In this document: positions 27,547 through 37,040 of the stretch, piece after piece | How the letters are laid out: every line of letters begins with the position of its first letter | How positions within the stretch are numbered: position 1 is the stretch's first letter | DNA from: Beijerinckiaceae bacterium | Lineage (GTDB): Bacteria; Pseudomonadota; Alphaproteobacteria; Rhizobiales; Beijerinckiaceae | Assembly: GCA_019745195.1 (NCBI GenBank) | Contig: JAIETL010000059.1 | Span: 1-64,000, forward strand | DNA length: 64,000 bases | Reading direction: 5' to 3' | Program-made: the position numbers and the translations under genes | The notes under the pieces: generated by a model | The model's database searches: none | What the model was told of the DNA's origin: nothing | The model's input: only the letters and a program-made list of their open reading frames with translations

Positions 27547-28302
27547 ATGACCAAGCGTGATCTCGCAGTCGTCACGGGCGGCGCTCGCGGCATCGGCCAC
27601 GGCATCGCCCGCCACCTCGCGATACGAGGCTACGACGTCGCCATCATCGATCTCGATCCGGCGGCTGCGAAGGCAGCGGCGGATACGATCGCCGCGGACG
27701 TCTCGGGTGTGCGCGCGGCTGGGTTCGCGGCCGACGTGACGAGTCGGGAGCAGGTCGACGCTGCGTTCGCACAGATCCAAACCGATCTAGGCGATGTCGG
27801 GGTGCTGATAAACAACGCCGGCGTCGTGCGCGATCGCCGACTGGTCAATCTTACAGAGGAGGATTGGGACTTGGTCGTCCAGACCAACCTCAAGTCGCAA
27901 TTCCTCACCTGCAAGGCGGTCGTTCCAGGAATGATCGAGCGGTCATACGGTCGCATAATCAACATCTCCTCCCGCGCTTGGCTGGGGGGCTTCGGACAGG
28001 CCAACTACTCGGCCGCCAAGGGCGGCGTGGTCAGCCTGACGCGCAGCCTCGCCATCGAGCTGGCCGCGAACGGCATCACCGTCAATGCCATCGCGCCGGG
28101 GATCGTCGAGACGCCGTTGTTCGAGAGCTTCGCCGACGAGGTGAAAAACCGATTGAAGAAAAGCGTGCCGATGCAGCGTATCGGTACGCCGGACGACGTC
28201 GCTCAGGCGGCCTTGTTCTTCGCCGATCGCGCCAGCGCCTACATTACCGGCCAGTTGCTCTACGTCTGCGGCGGCCGCTCGCTGTCCAGCCCCAGCGTTT
28301 AG
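27547..28302 (+). CDS. short-chain dehydrogenase/reductase, FabG/3-hydroxyacyl type
   Basis: This 251-residue SDR has TGGARGIG near residue 10, LINNAG and the YSAAKGG active site. It resembles 3-oxoacyl-ACP reductases and 3-hydroxyacyl-CoA dehydrogenases. The ATG at 27547 has GGGAG ahead and follows the thiolase stop by 4 bases. In an operon with thiolase and enoyl-CoA hydratase it would carry out the hydroxyacyl-CoA oxidation step. Confidence 0.88.
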   Translation: MTKRDLAVVTGGARGIGHGIARHLAIRGYDVAIIDLDPAAAKAAADTIAADVSGVRAAGFAADVTSREQVDAAFAQIQTDLGDVGVLINNAGVVRDRRLVNLTEEDWDLVVQTNLKSQFLTCKAVVPGMIERSYGRIINISSRAWLGGFGQANYSAAKGGVVSLTRSLAIELAANGITVNAIAPGIVETPLFESFADEVKNRLKKSVPMQRIGTPDDVAQAALFFADRASAYITGQLLYVCGGRSLSSPSV

Positions 28303-28311
28303 GATCGCGCG

Positions 28312-29115
28312 ATGCCTATCACATCCGATATCGAGGATGCCGTCGCGACTATCGTCTTCGACCGCGTCGACAAGCACAACGCCCTCGACCCCGACCACAT
28401 GATGGACCTGCGCCGGCACCTCACCCAGGCCTCGGCGGACCCGTCCGTTCGCGTGATCGTCCTCACGGGAAAGGGAGAGAAGGCCTTCTGCGCCGGTGCC
28501 GATCTGACGGCACCGCGCGAGGGCCAGGCCTCGCTGGCCGAGGCGGTGACCCTCAGCCTGGACGAGTCCGCGGAACGCGGCCTGTACGTTCGCCTCCTCG
28601 ACCTGTCCAACCTCTCCATCAGGAAGCCGCTGATCGCCGCGGTGAACGGCTACTGCCTTGGAGCAGGTATGGAGATCGCGCTTCAGTGCGACATCGTCCT
28701 CGCGTCGACGACTGCAAGTTTCGGCCTTCCCGAGGTCATGATCGCCAGCCTTCCAGGAGGCAACGGTGTTCCGAACCTGCTGAGGGCCATCCCACGCGCG
28801 GTCGCGATGCGAATGCTGCTCACGGGGGGACGCATCGACGCCGAGCGAGCCTTGGCGGTCGGGCTTGTCAGCGACGTCTTCGCGCCGGTGGAGTTCGCCG
28901 ACAAGGTCCGAGCGATCGCGCGTAGGGTTGCAGAGGGCGGCCCGGTTGCCGTGCAACTGGTGAAGATGCTCGCGCAGCATTCGGCCGACATGTCGCCGTC
29001 GCAATCCTGGCAGCTGACCGAGCTTGCGTGGGGCGTTCTGACAGAGAGCGAGGATCGGCGGGAGGGCCGCGCGGCGTTCGGCGAGAAAAGAAAGCCGCAT
29101 TATCGCGGCAGGTAA
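28312..29115 (+). CDS. enoyl-CoA hydratase/isomerase family protein
   Basis: This 267-residue crotonase-fold protein shows the oxyanion-hole segments AFCAGADL and GAGMEIALQCD and a catalytic-type Glu in GLPEV. It follows the SDR by 9 bases. Together hydratase, dehydrogenase and thiolase make the steps of a beta-oxidation-like spiral. Confidence 0.88.
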   Translation: MPITSDIEDAVATIVFDRVDKHNALDPDHMMDLRRHLTQASADPSVRVIVLTGKGEKAFCAGADLTAPREGQASLAEAVTLSLDESAERGLYVRLLDLSNLSIRKPLIAAVNGYCLGAGMEIALQCDIVLASTTASFGLPEVMIASLPGGNGVPNLLRAIPRAVAMRMLLTGGRIDAERALAVGLVSDVFAPVEFADKVRAIARRVAEGGPVAVQLVKMLAQHSADMSPSQSWQLTELAWGVLTESEDRREGRAAFGEKRKPHYRGR

Positions 29116-29241
29116 GTCAAGCCGGTCTCGACGACACCCACAGGCGACCTACACCGCCCCGATGAACTATCCCGCAAGGGATGGAGCCTGCGTGTTGCGG
29201 GCAGCCTCGACGGCGCGGGCGCGGGCTTCTCTTTAACGCGA

Positions 29242-30201
29242 ATGGACGTCGTCCCAGGCTTGGAGCCATCATTGAGACAGGATCAACTTGAGGGTCTCGT
29301 CGCGTTCGTCTGCGTGGCCGAAAACAGCAGTTTCTCCGCGGCAGCGATCCAGCTCGGCGTTTCGCCCTCCGCGGTCAGCCAATCCATTCGCAACCTGGAA
29401 GCCCGGCTCGGGATCCCGCTGTTCAATCGCACGACGAGAAGCGTCAGGCTGACGGAGGCGGGTGCGCAGTATCTGGATCGGATCGGGCCGACGCTAAGGG
29501 AACTGTTGGTCGCCTCCGAAGATGTGGGCCTGGCCGAGAGCGAGGCGAGCGGGTTGCTGAGATTGAACGTGCCCCGCGCAGGCTTCATGATCCTGCTGCA
29601 GCCCGTCCTGAGACGCTTTCTCGACCATTACCCGAAGATCAAGGTCGAGATCGCGCTCAACAACCAACTCGTCGACATCGTGTCCGGAGGCTTCGACGCC
29701 GGGCTGCGTTTCAGCGACAAGGTCGAAAAGGACATGATAGCTGTCAATGTCGGCCCACCGATATGGGCCCATATCGTCGCCTCACCGGATTACCTCGATC
29801 GCCGCGGCGTGCCCGAGACGCCACACGATCTGCTCGGCCACGACTGCATCAATTTCCGCCACGTTACGAGCGGTCAGATCGAGAAATGGGAATTCGCGCG
29901 CGACGGCGAGGCGTTCGAGCTCGCCGTTTCCGGGCGCTTGACCGTCAACGACTCCGCCGCCCTCGTGCAGTCCGCGCTCGACGGCATCGGCGTGGCGTAC
30001 ATGATTAGTGGCTACATCGAACGATTCATCGAGAACGGACGCCTGGTTCGCATGTTACCGGAATGGAGCCCTCGCTTCGACGGTCTGACGTTGTACTTTC
30101 CAAGTCGGCAAAGGGTGCCGTCGAAACTTCGTGCGCTCATCGACTTCCTCCGCACCGGCGACCAGCCCGACCAGCCCGACGTGGACGGCGCCCTTCTTTG
30201 A
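29242..30201 (+). CDS. LysR-family transcriptional regulator
   Basis: This LysR regulator of up to 319 residues has the DNA-binding segment SPSAVSQSIRNLEARLG, the NRTTRSVRLTEAG signature and an LVDIVSGGFDAG effector-domain segment shared with 61531. The ATG at 29242 has no clear ribosome site, while the in-frame TTG at 29272 has GGAG six bases ahead and gives the usual family N-terminus, so the true start may be 29272. It lies after the beta-oxidation operon and before the cluster III diheme cytochrome on the other strand. Confidence 0.88.
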   Translation: MDVVPGLEPSLRQDQLEGLVAFVCVAENSSFSAAAIQLGVSPSAVSQSIRNLEARLGIPLFNRTTRSVRLTEAGAQYLDRIGPTLRELLVASEDVGLAESEASGLLRLNVPRAGFMILLQPVLRRFLDHYPKIKVEIALNNQLVDIVSGGFDAGLRFSDKVEKDMIAVNVGPPIWAHIVASPDYLDRRGVPETPHDLLGHDCINFRHVTSGQIEKWEFARDGEAFELAVSGRLTVNDSAALVQSALDGIGVAYMISGYIERFIENGRLVRMLPEWSPRFDGLTLYFPSRQRVPSKLRALIDFLRTGDQPDQPDVDGALL

Positions 30202-30307
30202 CATGCGGGTAAGATCGGCGACGCTTGTTTGGGAAGCAACGGGCCCCTGCCGGCGACGGGAGACAGACCCTACCCAGGTAAGCGCCCCGGCAATGCGAAG
30301 AAGTCGG

Positions 30308-30889
30308 TCATACCGGGCATTCGCCACCGGCATCTAACCAGCGCTTCACACCATCGAGAAACGCGGAATGGGACATAGGCGGTCGAGATCTCGTTGCGCC
30401 CGTCAAGTCGCTGCTGCCTTCCCACGCCCACAACACCAGCGGGTCGGCGAAAAGATGACGGACTAGCTCTGCGGGCGTCATGCCGCTCCGAGCCGGGTCA
30501 CGTAATGCGCGGCAGATATCCCCGTCGCTCAACCCCTCCCAACCCATCTTGAGTGGCGCGAGATGCCATCCCGGCGCAGAAGGCACTCCATGAGCGGCCC
30601 CTTTCCCACCATGGCAGGTGGTGCAAGGCAGACCGGGTGATCCCAAGCCGCCCTCGCCCGCGGCGACGTTCATCAGATGCCGGCGGCCGTCCTCGCCTTG
30701 GCGTGGGAATGGCGAGAGCACGTGGCAGTTCATGCATCGTCGGTGTTGAAAGACCGGCGCTACCTCCAGAAACAGAACAGCGGAAGGGCGCTCCGCCGAC
30801 ACCGAAGGCGAACGGCTCAAGCCTAGGATCGACACCGCCGCGACTGCGAACAGCGCACTCAACGATGCAAGTCCGACATTTCGGCTCAT
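30308..30889 (-). CDS. secreted diheme c-type cytochrome (cluster III)
   Basis: This 193-residue exported cytochrome has a signal peptide in the first 32 residues and heme motifs CMNCH at 52-56 and CTTCH at 89-93. It is a shorter homologue of the cluster II cytochrome at 12465. Here it is separated from its presumed hydroxylase (34015-36691) by the Kef antiporter and the toxin-antitoxin remains, suggesting that something has been inserted into cluster III. Confidence 0.85.
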   Translation of the reverse strand: MSRNVGLASLSALFAVAAVSILGLSRSPSVSAERPSAVLFLEVAPVFQHRRCMNCHVLSPFPRQGEDGRRHLMNVAAGEGGLGSPGLPCTTCHGGKGAAHGVPSAPGWHLAPLKMGWEGLSDGDICRALRDPARSGMTPAELVRHLFADPLVLWAWEGSSDLTGATRSRPPMSHSAFLDGVKRWLDAGGECPV

Positions 30890-30988
30890 TCCGGCTCCGT
30901 GCCCAGCTGAAGGTTCCTAACGAATCGCGAGCGAGCCGCTGACGAACGCGACCTCTCTCTTGGCCGCAGTCTTCGAACAGCGCTGCGC

Positions 30989-32848
30989 TCACCGTTCAGG
31001 CTCGCCGACGCCGCCGACCGCGACCTCCGCCCCGCCATCCTTGATCGCCTCCTGGGTCTCTTGCGTCAGCGCCTTCGATTTCCCCTTCGGCGCGACGAGC
31101 GGCTCGGGCGTCACGCGCGGTACCTTGTTCATGCCAGCCGCGATGCCCTCGTGGAACTGGATTTCCATGCGCTGCGCGTCGCGGTCGCGCACATGAGCTA
31201 TGACGAGGCTGGCCTCGTCATAGCTCAGCCCCAACCCCTCTAGCGTCACTCGCCCGAAGCCGAGCGCCGACTCGAAGGTCTCGCGCGTCTGGTAGTCGAC
31301 ATCGGCCTTCATCAATTCGATGGCATGGACGCGGTCGAAGGCGCGCGCATGCAGCCGCGCCTGCGCGAATTCGGCCTTGGCCAACTCCACGATCCGCGAG
31401 GCGGCATGTTTGTCGTCTATGCACACGCAGATGATGCGCGCCTTGCCGGCGCCGGCCGCGCGCAAGACGTCGAGACGCGTGCCGTCGCCATAATAGATCT
31501 TGAAGCCGAACTTGGCCGCCGAGCGGATCTGCTCGACATCGGAATCGATCACGGTAACGTCGATATGCTGGAGCAGCAGCGCTTGCGTCACGACCTGGCC
31601 GAAGCGCCCGAAGCCGATGACGACGACCGAGGCTTGACCTGCGCCCTCGAACGTCTCGTCGATCGCCTCCGACGTGTCGTGCGACAAAAGCCAGCCGTCG
31701 ATCAGCTTGGCGAGGACCGGCCCGATCAGCATCGACAGCGCCGCCAGCGCGGTCACGATCGCGCCTTGCGACGCGTTGAGCAGGCCCAGCGACACGCCCA
31801 GCGGCAACAGCACGAAGGCGAATTCGCCCGCCGGCGAAAGCAGCGCCCCAGCGCGGATCGCTTCGGTGGTCGAGGAGCATGAGGCGCGCAGGATCGCGGC
31901 CGCGATCGCGATCTTGACCAGCACGAGGAGCGGCGCCGCCAGCGCCAGCAGGAGCGCGTTGTCGAGCACCAGCCGCAGATCGAGCGACATGCCGACCGCC
32001 ATGAAGAACAGGCCGAGCAGCACCCCGCGGAACGGCTCGATATCGGCCTCAAGTTCGTGCCGGAAATGCGATTCGGCCAACAGAACCCCGGCGAGGAACG
32101 CCCCCATCGCCATCGACAGCCCGACATGCTCCATCAGCAGGGCCGCGCCGAGCACCACCAGCAGGGCGGCTGCCGTCATCACCTCCTTGGCGCCGGCCTG
32201 GGCGAGCAGATGGAAGAACGGGTTCAGCACGTAGCGGCCCGCCAAAACGATCGCGATCAGCGCCAGGGCCGCCAGGCCGATGCCGGTCAGGGCCTGTCCG
32301 GTGTCGCCGCCGGCCGCCTCTGTGGTTGCCAGCAGCGGTAGCACGGCCAGCGCCGGCGCGATCGAGATGTCCTGGAACAGCAGGATCGAGAAGGTCCGCC
32401 GTCCATAGGTCTCGTGGCCACCGCCGCGCTCCTCCAGCACCTGCAGGGCGATCGAGGTCGCCGACAGGGCGAGCGCGAGCCCGACTGCGACCGCACCACC
32501 CACCGACAGGCCAAGCCACCACGCGACTGTGCCGATCACCAGCGCGCTGAGCGCCATCTGGGAAAGACCGGCGCCGAGAATGTCCTTGCGCATCGAATAG
32601 AGCCGCGACGGCTTCAATTCGAGCCCGACCAGGAACAGCAGCAGCACGACGCCGATCTCGGCCGTGCCACGGATCGCGTCCGGGTCGGCAATCAGCGCCA
32701 GCACCGAGGGCCCGATGACGATGCCGGCCGCCAGATAGCCCAGCACGGCCGATTGCCCGAGGCGCCTGAACAGCGGCACGGCGATGACTGCGCCGGCGCA
32801 GAAGGTCAGGATCGGCGGCAGATAGCTAGTGTGGGAAGCGTCGGCCAT
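30989..32848 (-). CDS. Kef-type monovalent cation:proton antiporter
   Basis: This 619-residue inner-membrane protein has about 12 transmembrane helices over the first 390 residues, typical of CPA2 antiporters. A RCK/TrkA-N domain follows, with the nucleotide fold VVVIGFGRFGQVVTQAL. A charged C-terminal tail ends in VGGVGEPER. It is KefB/KefC-like and would export K+ in exchange for H+ under control of bound ligands. No KefF/KefG-type ancillary protein is beside it. Electrophile-triggered potassium efflux would fit the aldehyde-producing neighbourhood, but this is inference. Confidence 0.9.
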   Translation of the reverse strand: MADASHTSYLPPILTFCAGAVIAVPLFRRLGQSAVLGYLAAGIVIGPSVLALIADPDAIRGTAEIGVVLLLFLVGLELKPSRLYSMRKDILGAGLSQMALSALVIGTVAWWLGLSVGGAVAVGLALALSATSIALQVLEERGGGHETYGRRTFSILLFQDISIAPALAVLPLLATTEAAGGDTGQALTGIGLAALALIAIVLAGRYVLNPFFHLLAQAGAKEVMTAAALLVVLGAALLMEHVGLSMAMGAFLAGVLLAESHFRHELEADIEPFRGVLLGLFFMAVGMSLDLRLVLDNALLLALAAPLLVLVKIAIAAAILRASCSSTTEAIRAGALLSPAGEFAFVLLPLGVSLGLLNASQGAIVTALAALSMLIGPVLAKLIDGWLLSHDTSEAIDETFEGAGQASVVVIGFGRFGQVVTQALLLQHIDVTVIDSDVEQIRSAAKFGFKIYYGDGTRLDVLRAAGAGKARIICVCIDDKHAASRIVELAKAEFAQARLHARAFDRVHAIELMKADVDYQTRETFESALGFGRVTLEGLGLSYDEASLVIAHVRDRDAQRMEIQFHEGIAAGMNKVPRVTPEPLVAPKGKSKALTQETQEAIKDGGAEVAVGGVGEPER

Positions 32849-33004
32849 GTGCGATCCACCGAGATATCGAAGGGCGTCCTAGCGATAATGCTGACCGAGG
32901 TCCATTCTTGGACGCGCCGTCCGATGATGCGACGCCTTGAGCGAAGATGCATCGTGCAGAGCGCGCTGGTAAATGGCAGGATTCGCGCAGGCGTAGGGTT
33001 AGGA

Positions 33005-33289
33005 GCTTGTGGTCTCGCCGTCAGCTCGATGCCAGGCCCTTTCATTATGGCGTTCGTGATTTTCAGGGCCGAATACCCGTCCTGGCTGAACGAGCGATAA
33101 AGTTGTTCTCGCGATAGCCGCGTTTCGATCGCGATCTGCGTCATAAACTTGAACGCGGGCAACGGCGCCAAGCGCGTGCGCGATATAGCCGGCAACTCCC
33201 GATGCGAAGGCTTCAGCCCGGAAGGCTGCAATGGCCTCAACAAAGGTCAGTCCCTCGACCGGGTCGAACATTGTCAGTTTTTCGGCCAC
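33005..33289 (-). pseudogene. HigA-like addiction-module antidote, frameshifted
   Basis: The GTG at 33289, with GGAGG 7 bases ahead, opens a frame whose first about 45 residues (FDPVEGLTFVEAIAAF..., ending YIAHALGAVAR) match the small helix-turn-helix antidote family. The family continues with a MTQIA.ETGLSRE.LYR segment, which is present but in another frame (MTQIAIETRLSREQLYRS, ending near TARPQ). One extra base, or two lost, near 33145-33155 breaks the gene. It is therefore a pseudogene unless the sequence has an error there. Confidence 0.65.
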
Positions 33290-33290
33290 C

Positions 33291-33350
33291 TTACGTCCTC
33301 CAGTCTTTCGCCGGCTTGATGTCCCGTTCCTGCGTTCTCATGGTTTGGAC
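33291..33350 (-). pseudogene. remnant of HigB/RelE-like toxin C-terminus
   Basis: Immediately upstream of the antidote remnant, a frame ending in TAA at 33291 reads MRTQERDIKPAKDWRT, which resembles the conserved C-terminal end of HigB-type toxins (GDK.TQ.RDI..A). The stop lies one base before the antidote GTG, as in intact pairs. The rest of the toxin is not readable in any frame. Confidence 0.45.
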
Positions 33351-33449
33351 CAGGCGCTCGTCTCGATCGGTCCGCGGTCGTTGTTGCCTTTGCCGAGACG
33401 GACACCCCGGGACCTGCCTCGGGCAATGGTCGCCATCATAACGGTGATG

Positions 33450-33833
33450 TTAGTTCTGGAGCGCCTGAAGCGTGCGCAGGTAGGCGACGATGTCCGCTCG
33501 ATCGCCCGCATTCGGAACGCCGACGTTCATCGTGGTACCTTGAACCGCAGCCCTCGGGTTAGCGAGGAAGCGGTCGAGGGCTTCTGAATCCCAACTCGTA
33601 CCGAGGTTGCGCAGAGCCGGCGAGTATCGAGCGCCCTCGACGGCGCCCGCCTGGCGCCCGACTATCCCTGCGAGATGTGGTCCGACCCTGTTCTGACCCG
33701 ACTGTACGCTGTGGCAGGCGGCGCAGCGTGACCGAAAGAGCCGCTCTCCCGCGGCGGCGTCCTGGGCCGAGGACGGCGAGGGAAGCGTCGTCGTTCCAAC
33801 CATGACGCACAGAACTGCGGCCGCGAACTTCAT
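33450..33833 (-). CDS. class I c-type cytochrome (cluster III)
   Basis: This 127-residue cytochrome has a signal peptide ending near residue 23 and heme motif CAACH at 37-41. The start at 33833 has GGAG 6 bases ahead, better than the upstream in-frame ATG at 33914. It is a paralogue of the cytochrome at 421-804, with equal length and heme position. It diverges from the iron-sulfur gene at 34015, sharing a 181-base control region. Confidence 0.88.
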   Translation of the reverse strand: MKFAAAVLCVMVGTTTLPSPSSAQDAAAGERLFRSRCAACHSVQSGQNRVGPHLAGIVGRQAGAVEGARYSPALRNLGTSWDSEALDRFLANPRAAVQGTTMNVGVPNAGDRADIVAYLRTLQALQN

Positions 33834-33976
33834 GTCGGCTCCAATCTCCCTAGGGCCCTCGCATGGGCCGGCGACCTGATTGATATGGGCACCAGCCGGA
33901 GCGCAGTAGGCCAAGACCGTGCAAAGGCTTTGAAGCGATTCTAAACAATTCCCCCGTGGTCATCTGCGACGCGATG

Positions 33977-33994
33977 TTCGAACCTCTATTCGAA
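33977..33994. promoter_or_regulatory. inverted repeat upstream of cluster III hydroxylase
   Basis: TTCGAA occurs twice with a 6-base spacer, giving an 18-base dyad that ends 20 bases before the iron-sulfur gene start. It lies in the divergent promoter region and could be an operator. No regulator gene is adjacent. Confidence 0.35.
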
Positions 33995-34014
33995 GTTCGC
34001 TCAAGGAGTTCGCG

Positions 34015-34482
34015 ATGCCGAAGCTCAACATCAACGGCGGCATGATCGACGTGGAAGTGGAGGACGACACGCCGCTGCTTTGGGTCATCAGGGACCACGT
34101 CGGATTGACGGGTACGAAGTACGGGTGCGGCGTAGCCCAATGCGGAGCTTGCACAGTCCATATCGACGGCGTTGCCACCCGTTCATGCGCCCTCCCCGTG
34201 AATGCCGTGGGCGAAGACCAAAAGATCGTCACGATCGAGGGGTTGGGGGCGAAAGGCCTTCACCCCGTCCAACAGGCCTGGGCCGAGCTGGACGTAGCCC
34301 AATGCGGCTACTGCCAAGTGGGGATGATCATGGCAGTGTCCTCGCTGCTGGCGCAGAATCCCCGTCCAACCGACGACGAGATCAAGGCTGAAATCACGAA
34401 CATTTGCCGGTGCGGCACTTACACCCGCGTCTTGGCGGGCGTGAAGTTGGCCGCCGAGCGCATGGGGGCCAGCCGTGGCTGA
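34015..34482 (+). CDS. [2Fe-2S] small subunit of molybdenum hydroxylase, IorA type (cluster III)
   Basis: This 155-residue protein shows the ferredoxin cluster motif (YGCGVAQCGACTVH plus a later Cys) and the second cluster motif CGYC...CRCG. AAGGAG lies 6 bases before the ATG. It precedes its large subunit directly, as in clusters I and II, but here on the plus strand. Confidence 0.92.
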   Translation: MPKLNINGGMIDVEVEDDTPLLWVIRDHVGLTGTKYGCGVAQCGACTVHIDGVATRSCALPVNAVGEDQKIVTIEGLGAKGLHPVQQAWAELDVAQCGYCQVGMIMAVSSLLAQNPRPTDDEIKAEITNICRCGTYTRVLAGVKLAAERMGASRG

Positions 34483-34492
34483 GGGGAAGACG

Positions 34493-36691
34493 ATGTCGAC
34501 GATGGACCGCAGAATTGGCAACTCCGCTCGCATCGAGGCCAGCCGCCGCGCATTCGTGGTCGGCGGCTTGGCGGGCGCCTTCAGCCTGGGCTTCAGCCTC
34601 CCCGCCCCCGAGGCTGCGCTTGCGCAGACCGCCTCCGCCCCGCCTGAGATCGGCGCGTGGGTGGTCGTCCAACCCGACGAGACCGTGATCATTCGCGTCG
34701 CGCGGGCTGAGATGGGCCAGGGAACCCTCACGGGCCTCGCCCAGCTGGTGGCCGAGGAGCTCGAATGCGACTGGGGCAACGTCCGCTACGAGATGGTGAA
34801 GCCGGCCGAGAATCGTGCGCGCGGGCGCATCTGGCGCGACATGTCGACCGGCGGCAGCTTCGGCATCCGCAGCTCCCACGCCTATGTCCGCGCGGGCGGG
34901 GCAGCCGCTCGGCTCATGCTCATCCAGGCCGCAGCCGAAAGCTGGAAGGTAAACGCCGGGGAATGTCGGGTAGAGCGGGGCGTGATCCATCATCCCCCGA
35001 CCGGCAGGAAGGCGACGTACGGTTCCGTTGCGGCGGCAGCTGCGAAACTGTCGCCTCCGCAGAACATCGCGCTGAAGGATCCGAACCGCTGGACCATCGC
35101 CGGCCAACCGGTCAAGCGCCTCGACACTGCGGACAAGTTGGATGGATCATTGGTTTATGGCGTGGACTTCAAGCTTCCGGGCATGCTGATCGCGCTCCCG
35201 CGCGCCTGTCCCGTCCACGGCGGTAAGCTCGTCAGCTTCGACGCTGCGGCAATCTCGGGCATGCGAGGCGTCAAGCACGTTCTACGCGTCGACGACGAAA
35301 CTGTGGTCGTCGTCGCGGACACGTTTTGGCGCGCCAAGACCGCATTGGACGCTCTCCCGATCGTCTGGGACGAGGGTCCGAACGCGAACGCCTCCAGCGA
35401 AACCATCGCTACGACGCTCCGCGAGGGGCTTTCCGCCGAGACGCGATTCATTGGGAACAAGGTCGGCGACGCCCAGCCCGCGTTGGCCTCCGGAAGCGAC
35501 GTCTACGAGGCGGACTACAGCTATCCCTATCAAAATCATGCGCAGATGGAGGTCCTCAGCGCTACCGTTCGTTGGAGCCCGGAGCGCTGCGACGTCTGGG
35601 CGCCGACGCAGGTAGCGGAGGCGGCGCATGACACCGCCGCATCCGCCGCGGGTGTTCCGACCGCGAATTGCGAGATCCATACCATGCGGATCGGCGGCAG
35701 CTTCGGAAGGCGTCTCTCGACCGACTACATCCGCATGGCGGTGCTGATCGCGAGGCAAATCCCCGGCGTGCCAGTGAAGATGATCTGGACGCGGGAGGAG
35801 GACATGGCCCAAGGACGGTTTCATCCCGTCACCAGGGCTCGGATGCGGGCGAAGCTCGGCACCGACGGGACGGTTGAGGCGCTGCACATGCGAATCTCCG
35901 GCCAGTCGATCGCAGCCTATGCGCGCCCATCCGCCATTACGGAAAACGGCGATCCCTTCGTGTTCCAGGGCCTCACTCCCGTTGCGCCCGAAGGTTCCTT
36001 CGCCTACGCCATCCCGAACCTCCTCATCGATCACGCAATGCGCAACCCGCACATACGGCCGGGATTCTGGCGAGGAGTGAACACGAACCACAACGCCTTC
36101 TACAGCGAGTGCTTCATTGACGAGCTGGCTCATAGGGCGAAACAGGATCCGCTGGATTTCCGCCGCCGCATGATGGGCGGCAGCCCGAAGCATCTTGCCG
36201 TTCTCGATGCCGTGGCCGATCGCGTGGGTTGGGGAAACCCCGCTCCCGACGGGATTTTTCGAGGTATCGCTCAATACATGGGCTTCGGCAGCTACACCGC
36301 TGCCGTGGCCGAGGTATCCGTTGCCGATGGGCGGCTAAAGATGCATCGCATCGTCGCTGCGACAGATCCTGGCCACGCCCTCAATCCTCAGCAGATCGAA
36401 GCCCAGGTCGCCGGTTCCTTCGTCTATGGCCTCTCCGCCATGCTCCATGGCGAGTGCACCGTGAAAGACGGCAGGATCGAGCAGCAAAACTTCGACACCT
36501 ACAATGTCCTGCGGATGGACGAGATGCCCGCCGTCGAGGTGATCGTCATGCCATCCGGCGGTTTCTGGGGCGGCGTGGGAGAGCCGACCATCGCGGTCGC
36601 AGCTCCTGCGGTCCTCAACGCGATTTTTGCCGCCACGGGCAAGCGCATCCGCGATTTACCGTTGAAAAATACCGATCTGCGGGTTTCCTAA
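34493..36691 (+). CDS. molybdopterin-binding hydroxylase large subunit, IorB/CoxL type (cluster III)
   Basis: This 732-residue catalytic subunit has a Tat signal (ASRRAFVVGG near residue 17), a GGSFGRR cofactor loop and GVGE at 694-697 with the catalytic Glu697. An ATG at 34493 with AGGGG ahead is preferred; a GTG at 34475 overlapping the previous gene is also possible. It is the most diverged of the three paralogues. The unknown plus-strand element starts soon after its stop. Confidence 0.9.
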   Translation: MSTMDRRIGNSARIEASRRAFVVGGLAGAFSLGFSLPAPEAALAQTASAPPEIGAWVVVQPDETVIIRVARAEMGQGTLTGLAQLVAEELECDWGNVRYEMVKPAENRARGRIWRDMSTGGSFGIRSSHAYVRAGGAAARLMLIQAAAESWKVNAGECRVERGVIHHPPTGRKATYGSVAAAAAKLSPPQNIALKDPNRWTIAGQPVKRLDTADKLDGSLVYGVDFKLPGMLIALPRACPVHGGKLVSFDAAAISGMRGVKHVLRVDDETVVVVADTFWRAKTALDALPIVWDEGPNANASSETIATTLREGLSAETRFIGNKVGDAQPALASGSDVYEADYSYPYQNHAQMEVLSATVRWSPERCDVWAPTQVAEAAHDTAASAAGVPTANCEIHTMRIGGSFGRRLSTDYIRMAVLIARQIPGVPVKMIWTREEDMAQGRFHPVTRARMRAKLGTDGTVEALHMRISGQSIAAYARPSAITENGDPFVFQGLTPVAPEGSFAYAIPNLLIDHAMRNPHIRPGFWRGVNTNHNAFYSECFIDELAHRAKQDPLDFRRRMMGGSPKHLAVLDAVADRVGWGNPAPDGIFRGIAQYMGFGSYTAAVAEVSVADGRLKMHRIVAATDPGHALNPQQIEAQVAGSFVYGLSAMLHGECTVKDGRIEQQNFDTYNVLRMDEMPAVEVIVMPSGGFWGGVGEPTIAVAAPAVLNAIFAATGKRIRDLPLKNTDLRVS

Positions 36692-37040
36692 AGCAATCAG
36701 ATCGACAGAGCGCCGCCCAAGTCCCAACGCCGTCCCGCCTTCGTATGAGTAGTTCACAGGCGGGATGGATGACGAACTTTTGCGGAAGAGGTCAGCGGGC
36801 GTAAGCGGCTCAGTCACTCGTTCGGCGGCAAAGCCATTGGCGCGGGTCGGTGGCGCGTCGCGTCCCCGGAAGTATTCCTTTGGCGTGCGGCACTCGGCGA
36901 CCAAGGAGATTTTCGCCAGCGCCGCCCCCTGAGCGCAGGGCGGCGGGAACGCAGCCAACTTTGACACAAGCGATCCGTTTCTATGGTGCTTGACGGTGCC
37001 GACTTGACTGCAGGATTCCCGATGCAGCTCTATGCCGCCC
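36692..37040. other. gap at the left border of the element-like region
   Basis: This 349-base gap has no credible gene. It marks the change from catabolic genes to small phage/plasmid-like genes. Apart from a promoter-like pair near its right end no repeat or attachment site could be seen. Confidence 0.4.
36961..36987 (+). promoter_or_regulatory. candidate sigma-70 promoter
   Basis: A consensus TTGACA at 36961-36966 is followed after 15 bases by TATGGT at 36982-36987, 54 bases before the helix-turn-helix gene at 37041. The spacing is slightly short. Confidence 0.35.

Noticed and set aside
27943..29100. 385-residue minus-strand frame
   Set aside because: Antisense to the SDR and enoyl-CoA hydratase genes, which have clear motifs on the other strand.
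32991..33017. Possible third copy of the 27-base repeat
   Set aside because: Only the start (GTTAGGAG) matches well; the rest differs too much to count as a copy.
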